Notes: generated by a model from the sequence alone, not told the origin. A stretch of 64,000 bases of DNA from Weissella uvarum (GCF_016908785.1 NZ_JAFBEO010000002.1:186001-250000); one strand, 5' to 3'; positions 34,031 through 43,278 are shown, counted from the stretch's first letter. Program-made: numbers and translations.

Positions 34031-34789
34031 ATGACAGATACTAATAAAGATTCAAAGATCGTAAATTTCCGTGATATTGGTGGTATTCAAACTGGTTATG
34101 GAAAGGTAAAGCCTGGTATTTTCCTATGAAGTGGTCAATTAGTTGACTTGACGCAAGATGACATCGATTACCTTGTTAAAGACAAAAACCTAAAGAAGAT
34201 TTTTGATTTCCGGAGTCAAAACGAAGTCCAATCAGCACCAGATACTGATATGGATGGCGTTGACTATGAAAACATTGACATGTTAGCTTCTGCTACATCA
34301 AACAGTGCTTCAATCGAAGATATGTTGGCCCATGCTGATAACATTAATAAGTCAATGCTTCAAACTTATGAGCAACTTGTTTTGAGTAAGTCAGCCCAAG
34401 AAGGTTATCACAAGTTCCTTACAGAAATGCTCGAGAACCCACAGCCTTCAATCTTCCATTGTTTCGCTGGTAAGGATCGAACTGGTTTCGGAGCTGCCTT
34501 GATTCTTAAGATTCTAGGTGCTTCTGATGAACAAATCATGGAAGACTATCTTGAAACAAACCAAATGCGTAAGAAGGCCAATGATCAAATCATTGAGCAC
34601 TTGAAGGGTGATGTTTCAGAACAACAATTAAATGCCTTAAAGGTAGCCCTTAACGTTGATAAGTCATACCTAGAGCACGCCAATGACGTGATTAATGAAC
34701 ACTACGGTAACTTTGATAACTATCTTAAGGAAGGACTTGGCTTAGATGACAAGTTCGTTGAAGACTTCCGTAAGGAATTCCTTGAATAA
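34031..34789 (+). pseudogene. Tyrosine-protein phosphatase interrupted by an in-frame TGA
   Basis: Reading from the ATG at 34031 (GAGGAG upstream) gives MTDTNKDSKIVNFRDIGGI, the normal start of the Tyr/Ser phosphatase family, then a TGA at 34127-34129 at codon 33. The family usually has FLRSGQL here, so CGA (Arg) to TGA by one C-to-T change explains it. Beyond the stop the frame runs on intact for 220 codons, including the P-loop HCFAGKDRTGFG. Codons are strongly biased (AAG, GGT, CTT), as in highly expressed genes. The break looks recent; a sequencing error or read-through is not excluded. Initiation at the TTG at 34148 would yield an N-terminally shortened protein. Confidence 0.85.
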
Positions 34790-34795
34790 ATCATT

Positions 34796-34845
34796 AAAAA
34801 AAGCCTTAACCATATCTCCTTTACAGGTTGTGGTTAAGGCTTTTT
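34796..34845. terminator. Bidirectional terminator after the phosphatase pseudogene
   Basis: Perfect 12-bp stem (34801-34812 with 34831-34842) with A-run and T-run on either side. It also serves the minus-strand GH25 gene. Confidence 0.9.
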
Positions 34846-34854
34846 ATTTTAAAA

Positions 34855-35913
34855 TTAATTAAGTAATACGTATTTTCGATGTAACCACACTGGTTCTCCA
34901 GCAATTTCCAACTTTATCTGCGCCCCGGCCCTTGCTAGAACCGGATACTTCCCATTTAACATAAAGTATTCAATTTGCCCATTATTGTCCAACCCCCATT
35001 GATTTTTCAATTTTTTACCAAAACGATCAGTTAACGTTATCGCTTGGGCAGGAATGTAGTTGTGATAGTCTTCAATTGGGATACTAAAGTCTCGATTTGA
35101 AGCATACCATTTGTTGCCAATTTGATGCCAAGCATCCAACACATAAATCTGTTTAAAGCTTGCCGTTAGCTTGCTACTCCTCTTAACACATGGTTTACTT
35201 TTCACATGGAGGGCTGTCTTGACACCTGTTAGCGCATGATAATCACCATAGCAATAGTTCCAATCTAAACCACCGCCATCGCCATACTGGACAATATCGG
35301 CTTTACCAAACGTTGGTAAATGAGTGGTTTGGGTCTTAAGCCAACTTGCATATGGATAATATTGTGTGTTCCCAGTTGTAGGGTAAATAGCTTGCCATAG
35401 TTTGTACCCCTTTAAGTCATACCAAGGATGGGCAAAAATCATTTCCCGATTCATGTACACACCCGTTGCTTTGCGCCCTGACAGGCGCTTAAATTCGTCC
35501 AAAAAACGTTTTGGTTCATCCCCTCGAAAATGATTACCATCCCAAGTATTTTCTTCAACATCCAACCAAATCGTAATTTTAGGATTGCTTGCATCTGCCT
35601 TGCCTAACATACGATAAGCAAAGCGCGCTTGAGCTTCCGGACTTTCAGCGCTCTTTAGATAGATATAAAATCCGTATGGAATTTTTTCACGCTTAGCTTG
35701 GGCCTCTTGGGCAGTCACATATGGATTGACATAGTTTGTCCCCTCAGTCAACTTAATGTGCGCCCATTGAAACCCATTTGCTTTATAGGCAATTACTCCC
35801 TGGTGACTCGAGACATCCGTTCCAAAACTATCAGCTGAAACTTCTGGAATACCAATTCCTGTTGTAATTAACAAAAACATATACAACAAGACTCGGCATA
35901 TATTAGATTTCAT
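34855..35913 (-). CDS. Secreted GH25 lysozyme (muramidase) with C-terminal SH3-like domain
   Basis: 352 residues from the ATG at 35913. Signal peptide ~1-27 (MKSNICRVLLYMFLLITTG...VSA). GH25 barrel ~28-225: catalytic DVSSHQG and ITIWLDVEENTW, plus VDIVQYGDGGG-like end. The C-terminal ~110 residues are beta-rich with Tyr/Trp and resemble bacterial SH3 or S-layer-type wall-binding modules. Cleaves peptidoglycan. It starts 13 bases after the stop of the larger metalloprotease gene, so the two are probably co-transcribed. Confidence 0.88.
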   Translation of the reverse strand: MKSNICRVLLYMFLLITTGIGIPEVSADSFGTDVSSHQGVIAYKANGFQWAHIKLTEGTNYVNPYVTAQEAQAKREKIPYGFYIYLKSAESPEAQARFAYRMLGKADASNPKITIWLDVEENTWDGNHFRGDEPKRFLDEFKRLSGRKATGVYMNREMIFAHPWYDLKGYKLWQAIYPTTGNTQYYPYASWLKTQTTHLPTFGKADIVQYGDGGGLDWNYCYGDYHALTGVKTALHVKSKPCVKRSSKLTASFKQIYVLDAWHQIGNKWYASNRDFSIPIEDYHNYIPAQAITLTDRFGKKLKNQWGLDNNGQIEYFMLNGKYPVLARAGAQIKLEIAGEPVWLHRKYVLLN

Positions 35914-35926
35914 CACTGCACCAACC

Positions 35927-37765
35927 TTATAAGAATTTGAAAGCACCTGGTTGAATCACATAATCCCCCACACGATAATACTCTCGGTTCTTCTCAGTTA
36001 CATACTTTGTTGTTGCAGTAAATTTTTCACCTACAATTTTTTTACTTAGCGTCATTCCGACCATGTTTGCAATAACAATGCCTGCTTGCTCGTTAAACTG
36101 ATATACATTGTAATTATTAACAATTTCGACTGTCTTACTAATCTTTTGACCCGGCGTAATAATTCGATCACCATCAATAATGACCATATTTCCCATGCCA
36201 TCGTCAATCATCAAAGCATTTTCCGAAACAATATAATCCCCTATACGATAATACACTTTCTTACTTTCCGTAATATATTTTTGTGTCACCACAAACTTTT
36301 GTCCGATAAGATTCATATTTGAAGTCGTCCCGACCAAAGTTGCACTCTCTGAATAACCGTCATCCTTAAGTTGGTATAACATTTGATTATCAACAACAAT
36401 AAATGACTGGTTAGTGATCTTTGATTTTTCTGTGACTAATTCATTATTAATCAACACTTTCTTTTCAAAGGCATCGGCATGGATAACATAATTTTTATGA
36501 TTATAGAAAATTTTGTAATACGGCCCGTTTACTGTATCTAACCGCTGTTCAATATTAACGATTCTATTGACCAATTCAGCATTATCTCCATCGAGTTCAG
36601 CATTTGTCTTGATTGGTGCTCGATACCACTCCTCGTTAAAGATATATTTATTCGCTTTTTTCACCATTTTCAATTGTCGGTAATCATCTTCCATGGTCTT
36701 AACCATTGCGTTATCAATATAATTAACATGGCTATCAACCGCACCAGAATTAATCAGATAGCTTTCCCCATCAAACTTAACTTTATAGTAATACAAGCCT
36801 TTGGTTGATTGATACATTGCTTGACCTTCCAAGACCTGATCAATCCACCCAAAATTTTTCGTAGTATTCACATATGCTGCTTTTTCCAAAATGGATGTTT
36901 GTTTAAACGCATACACATTATAATTTTGATTAATTCGAATTGGGAAAGTAATTGTATGTTCATCACCTAAGATATTATCCAAACTATCAATCGCTAAGCC
37001 TTGAGTAATTGGCTTGTTTTGAAAAGTTCGACCACAGCTATCAGGAATGTCTGTCGTGATTTTACCCTCCTTGTAAGCGACTTTAAAATCACCATCTTTG
37101 ACTGCCCAATCGGCTACGCGCCGAGGGCATTCCCAACTAGTAGCCGCAGCGGCCAAAGCAGCAGCCTGTAACTTCCCATAGCTAAATCCATCTCGTTCGT
37201 CCGTTCCAATTCCACGTTTATTACCATTTTCTCCCAAGTAACCACCGGTTAAATGTGTCACACCCATAGCATGTAATAATTCGTGCACCAACACAGCAAC
37301 TTTAATATTTTGCAACTGTTGATCATTGAATTGTGATACACGCCAACTATTTGGATACATGAGTATACCGTCACCATTATAAGTTTGTGCGGCCAGCGCC
37401 CCATTATCAGCAACAATCGCATCAGATACCCATTCATCAGCTTGACTCTTATCCTTCACTACCTGCACTACCTCTACCCCAGCTAACGCATTGATAAAAT
37501 CAGCAGCATGTTGAACAATCGTATCTGAAACAAATGTTGAGTTATTATAAATTTGTAGCACTCCATCTGCTCCAACTAAGCTAGTAATTGGCCTACCACC
37601 TAACACATAGCGATAATCCATCAAACTGTCGGTACTTGTAATACCTACAAATTCTGATCCATGTAATAAATCAGTCAATTTCATGAGTTCTTGTTGTGTA
37701 TAAACATCCTTACTAATCAATCCATTTGGTCCAGCATAGAATTTAGTTGCTTGTCGTTCTGTCAT
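35927..37765 (-). CDS. Metzincin-like metalloprotease with C-terminal SH3-like repeats
   Basis: 612 residues from the ATG at 37765 (GGAGG 8 bases upstream). The zinc motif HELLHAMGVTH starts at His161, giving HExxHxxGxxH. No signal peptide, lipobox or sorting motif is seen. Residues ~290-612 are beta-rich; two clear repeats near the end (IGQKFVVTQKYITES...YYRIGDYI and VGEKFTATTKYVTEK...YYRVGDYV) look like SH3-type wall-binding modules. Co-transcribed with the GH25 gene. Paralogous to the next metalloprotease, with the zinc motif at the same residue number. Substrate unknown. Confidence 0.75.
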   Translation of the reverse strand: MTERQATKFYAGPNGLISKDVYTQQELMKLTDLLHGSEFVGITSTDSLMDYRYVLGGRPITSLVGADGVLQIYNNSTFVSDTIVQHAADFINALAGVEVVQVVKDKSQADEWVSDAIVADNGALAAQTYNGDGILMYPNSWRVSQFNDQQLQNIKVAVLVHELLHAMGVTHLTGGYLGENGNKRGIGTDERDGFSYGKLQAAALAAAATSWECPRRVADWAVKDGDFKVAYKEGKITTDIPDSCGRTFQNKPITQGLAIDSLDNILGDEHTITFPIRINQNYNVYAFKQTSILEKAAYVNTTKNFGWIDQVLEGQAMYQSTKGLYYYKVKFDGESYLINSGAVDSHVNYIDNAMVKTMEDDYRQLKMVKKANKYIFNEEWYRAPIKTNAELDGDNAELVNRIVNIEQRLDTVNGPYYKIFYNHKNYVIHADAFEKKVLINNELVTEKSKITNQSFIVVDNQMLYQLKDDGYSESATLVGTTSNMNLIGQKFVVTQKYITESKKVYYRIGDYIVSENALMIDDGMGNMVIIDGDRIITPGQKISKTVEIVNNYNVYQFNEQAGIVIANMVGMTLSKKIVGEKFTATTKYVTEKNREYYRVGDYVIQPGAFKFL

Positions 37766-37916
37766 GTTGTTTTCCTCCAAAGATTCTTCCGTTGAAAACG
37801 GGGCCCCGAATTTTTGGAATAAAAAAGCTACACAGTCAATTCTGTGTAGCTGTGTTGAATTAATAATTTTTCAACAATATAATTATTGCACCTGTAAAGG
37901 AGTAAAAAGTCGCATG
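37757..37916 (-). repeat. Duplicated 160-bp leader, copy A
   Basis: Covers the start codon and 5' region of the larger metalloprotease gene. It is about 96% identical to 39141-39300, differing by about five substitutions and two one-base indels. It contains a terminator-like hairpin (37827-37835 with 37842-37850, T-run 37821-37826), then a GC-rich block and a small hairpin before the Shine-Dalgarno. Confidence 0.9.
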
Positions 37917-37936
37917 GTTGTTTTTTAAAACAGACA

Positions 37937-37983
37937 ATAAAAAAAGCCTTAGCACTTATTCCTGTTGAACAAGTGCTAAGGCT
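37937..37983 (-). terminator. Terminator of the smaller metalloprotease gene
   Basis: Perfect 13-bp stem (37945-37957 with 37971-37983) with an A-run giving a T-tail on the minus strand. Confidence 0.92.
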
Positions 37984-37997
37984 TTTTTCGCTATGTG

Positions 37998-39149
37998 TTA
38001 AATTAGCTTTGCAGTCGAAGCTGCAGTTACTGAACCACTTAAATAATGATTCAATGTTTTCTTATATTCCATATTCAAATTAAGAAAAATATCCCCGTTG
38101 GGCCTCCATCCGGTCAAGCCAACAACACCACCTTTACTTTCAGGTTCAGTCACATCAACAATTGTGCCGCGCATATCATTGGTTGGCAATGAAAGCCCCG
38201 TCAAGTTTCTCGTATTGGCAACGACGATATCCTCAGCGTTAAGGTCTTTTTTCAAATATCCCGTTACAGTAATCACAACAATTCCTGATTGAATTGAAAT
38301 TGTAATTGGCCGATCAAAATAGTCATTTTCTAGTGAATAAGTTTTAACTGTACTCCAATCTTGCCACTTCTCCGCTTGCGTGAGTTTTTTAGGAATCGTT
38401 AACATCACTTGTCGATTGTTATAGAGGGCCCGGGCTAATTTATTACCGTCATTAAGTACCCAATCGGCGATACGGCGTGGTTTACGCCATGTTAAAGCTG
38501 CCACAGCAAGTGCTGCAGCATCAACCAATGTACTTTTAATACCTTCTGGATGTTTAGTCACCGTCCAAGGTCCCATCAATTCATCACCAAAACGGCTAGC
38601 ATTACCTGCATTTACACCATCTACACCACCACCAAGATGTGGAATACCTAAGGCATGTCCAATTTCATGTAGGAACAATGAAATATGCCATGTTTCTTCT
38701 TGAGTTGGAGTTAAATTACTAGTATGCCACGCATCAGGATAAAAAATTAGGCCACGACCATCATACGTTTGTGCCCCCAAAACCCCTGTATCACCAGCCA
38801 CATCATGAATCACTTCATCGCTATCAGCTACATTATCAACAAAGCGCACAATCTCAGTCCCAGCAATTGCATTCCAAAATCCCGCCACCGCTGATTGAGC
38901 CGCTTTAGGCAAATACGCCGATTGATTATATAGCTTTAAAACGCCATCAGCACCAACCAAGTTTAAATATGGGCTCGTTCCATTAACATACACACCATCT
39001 GTGTAGACGCCATCAAAATTAGTATTACCATTGTATTCTGTACCATGAGCAATTGCAGTTAACTTTTCAATTTCTGCATCTGTATAAATTCCCGTTGCGA
39101 TTGCTCCATTTACGTTCGAATAAGGAGTTGTATTTGCGAATTCTGTCAT
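37998..39149 (-). CDS. Metzincin-like metalloprotease, paralogue without SH3 repeats
   Basis: 383 residues from the ATG at 39149 (GGAGG 8 bases upstream); the longer ORF start runs back through the leader. Zinc motif HEIGHALGIPH starts at His161, the same position as in its paralogue, with shared VGADGVL and GAQTYDGRG segments. A possible Met-turn lies in GDELMGPW. No signal peptide is seen. The C-terminal ~120 residues are a separate beta-rich region unlike the paralogue's SH3 repeats. Probably arose with its leader by duplication of the 35.9-37.8 kb locus followed by divergence. Confidence 0.75.
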   Translation of the reverse strand: MTEFANTTPYSNVNGAIATGIYTDAEIEKLTAIAHGTEYNGNTNFDGVYTDGVYVNGTSPYLNLVGADGVLKLYNQSAYLPKAAQSAVAGFWNAIAGTEIVRFVDNVADSDEVIHDVAGDTGVLGAQTYDGRGLIFYPDAWHTSNLTPTQEETWHISLFLHEIGHALGIPHLGGGVDGVNAGNASRFGDELMGPWTVTKHPEGIKSTLVDAAALAVAALTWRKPRRIADWVLNDGNKLARALYNNRQVMLTIPKKLTQAEKWQDWSTVKTYSLENDYFDRPITISIQSGIVVITVTGYLKKDLNAEDIVVANTRNLTGLSLPTNDMRGTIVDVTEPESKGGVVGLTGWRPNGDIFLNLNMEYKKTLNHYLSGSVTAASTAKLI

Positions 39150-39300
39150 GTTGTTTTCCTCCAAAGATTCTTCCGTTGAAAACGGGGCCCGAATTTTTGG
39201 AATAAAAAAAGCCACACAGACAATTCTGTGTAGCCGTGTTGAATTAATAATTTTTCAACAATATAATTATTGCACTTGTAAAGCAGTAAAAAGTCGCATG
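39141..39300 (-). repeat. Duplicated 160-bp leader, copy B
   Basis: Near-identical to 37757-37916. The hairpin is conserved (39211-39219 with 39226-39234, followed by a T-run on the minus strand); a change in one arm keeps pairing through a G-U pair, which hints that the structure matters. Confidence 0.9.
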
Positions 39301-39315
39301 TCACTTTTGGGCATA

Positions 39316-39356
39316 AAAAAACGACTGAATTACTCATAATAGAGCAATTCAATCGT
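39316..39356 (-). terminator. Terminator of the CPBP protease gene
   Basis: 11-bp stem with one G-U position (39321-39331 with 39346-39356) and a T-run on the minus strand. Confidence 0.8.
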
Positions 39357-39367
39357 TAATGGTTAGC

Positions 39368-40069
39368 TTACATAAAAGCGGTTACCAGCATGATTATTGC
39401 TGTTGGCACAGCAATAAATGAATTATAGATCAAATGCGTCATGATATTTTGCCAAATGTTCTTATGGCTGAACATATAAATTACTTGGAAAACAACCCCT
39501 AACAAGAAATACATAATTAAGTTACTTAGCTTCCAGTCCGCATTATTAATATGAATTAGCGTGAACATCACATTTGACACCAAAGACATCACAAGGTACT
39601 GCCACTTACTGTCAGCAAATGGTTCAATCAAGGCGTGGTGATAAACAATTTCTTCCGTAAAAGCTGACAATAAAGGAATCAACATCAACAAAATTGTAGG
39701 CAAGTTTTGCGTAAAGAACGCGGCCGCTGACATAGAAACATATGGCGCTAAAGTATTTCCCAAGAATCTTGCCAAAGGAACAATCAAAACCAACATAAAG
39801 GCAGCCGTACTGAAAGCGATAATGAAACGTGAAATCCATTTTTCACGCCATTTTTTCCAATCCGGCTTTAGAATTCCATCACTCCAATAAAAAATTGCTA
39901 AGAAAAAGACCGGAATATAGGTCACACCTGCAATTAATACCTGTAACCAAGGATTATGTTCAATCACCGGGCTTGTTTTATTGCCGGTCAATAAGACCGG
40001 AACATAGACAATCGCTGGAATTACCAACAGGGCACTTAAGTATTTCAAGTTCCACATTTTTTTAAACAT
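39368..40069 (-). CDS. CPBP (Abi) family intramembrane metalloprotease
   Basis: 233 residues from the ATG at 40069 (GGAG 7 bases upstream). Five to seven hydrophobic helices with the CPBP motifs in the second half: EEIVYHH (motif 1; the usual Arg is His), FTLIHI (motif 2) and the final THLIYNS. Members process prenylated or bacteriocin-linked peptides or provide self-immunity. No bacteriocin gene is adjacent, so the role is open. Confidence 0.85.
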   Translation of the reverse strand: MFKKMWNLKYLSALLVIPAIVYVPVLLTGNKTSPVIEHNPWLQVLIAGVTYIPVFFLAIFYWSDGILKPDWKKWREKWISRFIIAFSTAAFMLVLIVPLARFLGNTLAPYVSMSAAAFFTQNLPTILLMLIPLLSAFTEEIVYHHALIEPFADSKWQYLVMSLVSNVMFTLIHINNADWKLSNLIMYFLLGVVFQVIYMFSHKNIWQNIMTHLIYNSFIAVPTAIIMLVTAFM

Positions 40070-40301
40070 TATTTTTCTCCATAATTTTTTATTTGAAATT
40101 AAAACATCTCTCAAGGTCAATCATTTTACCATATGTAAATTTACAATAGATATGCTTTTCTTTTTAAATTTCAACGTTTTACTAACTTTGATTGCCCGCA
40201 GCCCTTACCCCATCAGGTTTTGTTTAATTTTTAAATTTTTTCAAAAAAAGCACCTTGCATCAAAAAATTCAAAAATTTTTTCGTGATTAACTCGTCAAAA
40301 A
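40070..40301. other. AT-rich intergenic stretch
   Basis: No gene. Contains A/T tracts and short palindromes such as GTAAATTTAC near 40135, perhaps the CPBP gene promoter. Nothing firm. Confidence 0.4.
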
Positions 40302-40346
40302 AAACGACAGATTCACTGATTCACTCCAGTTAATCTATCGTTTTTT
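40296..40346 (-). terminator. Terminator of the DUF3290-DUF421 operon
   Basis: 11-bp stem with one G-U pair (40303-40313 with 40332-40342), A-run on one side and T-run on the other. Confidence 0.8.
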
Positions 40347-40353
40347 ACTCACT

Positions 40354-41028
40354 TTAATGATGTTTTTTTACTTTTGCATGTCCTTTTTTTGCATCTGGAA
40401 ATGGATACAAGACAATTTCATCATTAATCAATTCACCTAGATAAATATCAGCAGCCTTACGCCCTGGGTATTGTTTGGCAACTTGTTCTTCAACCCAATC
40501 ATCAGTTTTATCAAGCACACTCAACAACATTTGATTGATTTGACCATCTTGAATGATTGGATACTTAGTATCGCTCTCACCATATTGATCAACGGTCAAC
40601 TGACCATTTTGCTCCAAAATCGCTAATTTAACTTCTTTAATTTCATCAAAACCACTTGAACGTAACTTAAACATCAATTCATTTGCCGAAAGTCCTAACG
40701 ACATGACGGCATCCATCTCAATCTCACCTTTTCGAATGACCACAACCGGAGATCCATCAATAATCGTTTTGATCTTATAACTATATTGCTTAAGTACTTT
40801 CAATGAAAGCACGAGGAAAGTCCAAATAATCAACACCATCACAAATTGTAAAGCAGAAATTGATTTGTTATAAATAACCCCACCAATAATGCCACCTAAA
40901 GCATAATTTTGCACTTGATCCATGGCTGAAATTGGTGCCAAATTACCTTTTCCTAAAATGTTAATTTGAATAATTAGCGCTAAAATTCCTACCGCCAATT
41001 TGATAAAAACATTCATATAACTATCCAT
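40354..41028 (-). CDS. DUF421 (YetF-like) membrane protein
   Basis: 224 residues. Two or three hydrophobic helices (1-85) precede the cytoplasmic DUF421 domain with IDGSPVVVIRKGEIEMDAVMSLGLSANELMFKLRSSG and EVKLAILEQNGQLTV, the family hallmarks. Function unknown; paired with DUF3290 throughout Lactobacillales. Its ATG overlaps the upstream stop (TAATG), so translation is coupled. Confidence 0.88.
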   Translation of the reverse strand: MDSYMNVFIKLAVGILALIIQINILGKGNLAPISAMDQVQNYALGGIIGGVIYNKSISALQFVMVLIIWTFLVLSLKVLKQYSYKIKTIIDGSPVVVIRKGEIEMDAVMSLGLSANELMFKLRSSGFDEIKEVKLAILEQNGQLTVDQYGESDTKYPIIQDGQINQMLLSVLDKTDDWVEEQVAKQYPGRKAADIYLGELINDEIVLYPFPDAKKGHAKVKKHH

Positions 41029-41480
41029 TAGTTTTGGCCATCCTTTACTTGAATTTGACTCTTTGGTGCAACCGGATTAATTGGGTTAAGGGTGAATGAA
41101 TTCATATCACTATTAAAAAGCACCTGATAATACTTATCTTTTGCTTTAGCAACCATATCTGAATTAAGCGTTGTACTATTAATGGCAACGTCTTTTTCAG
41201 GTACGCCTTCCTTTTTAGCAACTTGTTCCATTACTGACGTCAATTGTGATTTATTGCTTTGCTTTAAACCATCCGCATCTTGGAGTAACAAGCCAATCGT
41301 AAATACGCTGGCTAACAACACCAATACTGCGACATCACGATAACGTCCCTCACGACGTTTTTTAAAATACTTAACGGCAAAGAAAATGCCCACAATCACA
41401 AAGAAACCTAAAACTGCCCACTTAATGATATTGTTCATATTGCTTTGTGTTTTTAGAAACTCAATAGTATAAAATGTCAT
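41028..41480 (-). CDS. DUF3290 membrane protein
   Basis: 150 residues: two hydrophobic segments (~19-36 and ~48-66) separated by a basic KKRREGRYRD stretch, and an external domain with KEGVPEKDVAINSTTLNSDMVAKAKDKYYQVLFN. Matches DUF3290, the usual partner of DUF421. First gene of the pair. Confidence 0.87.
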   Translation of the reverse strand: MTFYTIEFLKTQSNMNNIIKWAVLGFFVIVGIFFAVKYFKKRREGRYRDVAVLVLLASVFTIGLLLQDADGLKQSNKSQLTSVMEQVAKKEGVPEKDVAINSTTLNSDMVAKAKDKYYQVLFNSDMNSFTLNPINPVAPKSQIQVKDGQN

Positions 41481-41569
41481 TTACAATATTTTCCTAACTG
41501 TTTTTATTTCAATATACCTAGTTTAGCAAAAAAAAGGTTTTGTTCAATCTTTAATTTAAGTTCCATTTA

Positions 41570-41594
41570 AAAAAGCCAGCTCAACTGAGCTGAC
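41570..41594 (-). terminator. Terminator of the MFS transporter gene
   Basis: 8-bp stem (41575-41582 with 41587-41594) and a T-run on the minus strand, directly after the stop. Confidence 0.85.
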
Positions 41595-41614
41595 TTAGTT
41601 TTTATTTTAATGCA

Positions 41615-43006
41615 TTATGATGCTTCAATTTGATTATTCTTAATCCGGCGCTCTTCTGCAATCGCCACAATTACCATCAAAATCATTGCAATTGCCAAGG
41701 CCACGTAGAAGACACCAAAAGTGGCTGCCCAGCCATGCAAATGCATGCCTAAGAAATTAATTCCTTGCTTCGATGGGTCAGCAATCAAACCTAGCCCAAC
41801 CTTGGCCATCGAGTCTCCAAAGAGATAAGCAAAAGTTCCAACGATTCCGTTAGTCACTGAGGCAGCTGCCTTAGGGACGAATCCAATTACTGAGACTCCA
41901 ATCAAAAGTTGCGGTCCAAAGACCAACCAACCCAAAACGGCCAAAGTAGCATACAAAGCCCATGGCGTATGAACAACTGAATAAGCATAAATGGCCCCAA
42001 ATTCTAAGACCACTGAAATCAAAGCCGTAGCCATGCGACGGCCATTAAGCCAATCTGAAATAAAGCCCCATGAAAGTGATCCAACAATCGCACCCATTTC
42101 GAAATAGAAAAGCGTTTGGACTGATTGTGAATCTGTAAAGCCTAATACTTGTGAAGAATAAACCGGCACCCAGTTATCAATACCAATCCGAACAATATAA
42201 ACGAAGACGTTTGCTACTGCTAAAATCCAAACCATTGGGTTCTTCAACACAAATTTCTTGAAAATCTCACCCTTTGACATTTTGTCAGCTTCAAGATCTT
42301 CTTCATTTTCAGGTTCACCCCAAATTGTGGCAGCATCATCCCAACCAAGTTCTTCAGGATCATCTTTACCGACAAACATGCCAATTACACCAACAGCACA
42401 GGCAATCACGGCTGGCACAATAAACATTCCGGCCACATTACCGTGGAAGAAAACGTTGGCTCCCCAGAGGGCTAGCACACCAGCCATCGCCCCACCAATA
42501 TTGTGTGAAACATTCCAAATCCCTAACCAACGACCACGTTGCTTATTTGGCGTCCAACGTGACACCGTTGAATATGAACCAGGTCCACCTGGTGCTTGTA
42601 GGAACCCGTTCAACCCCCAAAGAATCAATAAGAAGGCCGTATATTTACCCGTTTCTAATAAAATAATTCCCATAATGGCAACGACAATTGATGCCAAAAC
42701 CAACAAGAATGAAATAATACGCTTGGCATTACGCCCATCAATCACATATCCCAACAAAGTTTTCCCGATGGCATATGTAAACGAGAAAGCAACCCCAATC
42801 ACACCTAATTGCGTCGTCGTGAAGCCCATTTGTTTAATCAACAAAGGGCCCGCGGCTTTAAAATTATTTCGAATCAAATACATCGTGGCATACACAACGA
42901 AAATCACGATAAATACTTTTAGAAATTCCTTTAACCATTGCTTACGTTCTTCAGCAATCGAAATATCAATATGCGGAATTTTATTCAGCGCAAAAAAATT
43001 CTTCAT
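41615..43006 (-). CDS. MFS organophosphate antiporter, UhpT/GlpT family
   Basis: 463 residues, 12 predicted membrane helices. The N-terminal YATMYLIRNNFKAAGPLLIKQMGF and the SRWTPNKQRGRWLGIWNVSHNIGG loop are hallmarks of the organophosphate:phosphate antiporters. The MYLIRNNF type fits hexose-phosphate (UhpT) better than glycerol-3-phosphate carriers, but this is not decisive. Monocistronic; its promoter overlaps a cre site, so expression should respond to preferred sugars. Confidence 0.85.
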   Translation of the reverse strand: MKNFFALNKIPHIDISIAEERKQWLKEFLKVFIVIFVVYATMYLIRNNFKAAGPLLIKQMGFTTTQLGVIGVAFSFTYAIGKTLLGYVIDGRNAKRIISFLLVLASIVVAIMGIILLETGKYTAFLLILWGLNGFLQAPGGPGSYSTVSRWTPNKQRGRWLGIWNVSHNIGGAMAGVLALWGANVFFHGNVAGMFIVPAVIACAVGVIGMFVGKDDPEELGWDDAATIWGEPENEEDLEADKMSKGEIFKKFVLKNPMVWILAVANVFVYIVRIGIDNWVPVYSSQVLGFTDSQSVQTLFYFEMGAIVGSLSWGFISDWLNGRRMATALISVVLEFGAIYAYSVVHTPWALYATLAVLGWLVFGPQLLIGVSVIGFVPKAAASVTNGIVGTFAYLFGDSMAKVGLGLIADPSKQGINFLGMHLHGWAATFGVFYVALAIAMILMVIVAIAEERRIKNNQIEAS

Positions 43007-43051
43007 AACTTCCTCCTACATCCCGGACAACATCAACACAAGAAGTATACC

Positions 43052-43072
43052 ATTATAAAGTAAGCGCTTACA
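43052..43072 (-). promoter_or_regulatory. CcpA (cre) site overlapping the transporter promoter
   Basis: On the minus strand TGTAAGCGCTTACT (43059-43072) matches the cre consensus at 13 of 14 positions. The -10 TATAAT follows at 43052-43057. A site between -35 and -10 fits repression. Confidence 0.8.
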
Positions 43073-43125
43073 ATACACTCGTGAAATTTTATTTGTTAAT
43101 TTTTATAAAACAGCACATTGATACG

Positions 43126-43163
43126 AAAAAAGCTGATTAATTGTCACTATACAATCAGTCAGC
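43126..43163 (-). terminator. Terminator of the 95-residue hypothetical gene
   Basis: Stem with a 3x3 internal loop (43132-43144 with 43151-43163) and a T-run on the minus strand. Confidence 0.75.
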
Positions 43164-43278
43164 TTTTCTCGAAAATCTTTTTAATTCACTGCCATCATCA
43201 CGTTTTAACGTTATCTGCCTTAAAAGAGATGCCAATCATCAGATATTGTTATCCATTTTAAGACTGATCACTTACCGC

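Noticed and set aside
36086-36322. Plus-strand 78-codon frame opposite the metalloprotease
   Set aside because: Shadow ORF with no ribosome binding site; the minus frame carries the SH3-like repeats.
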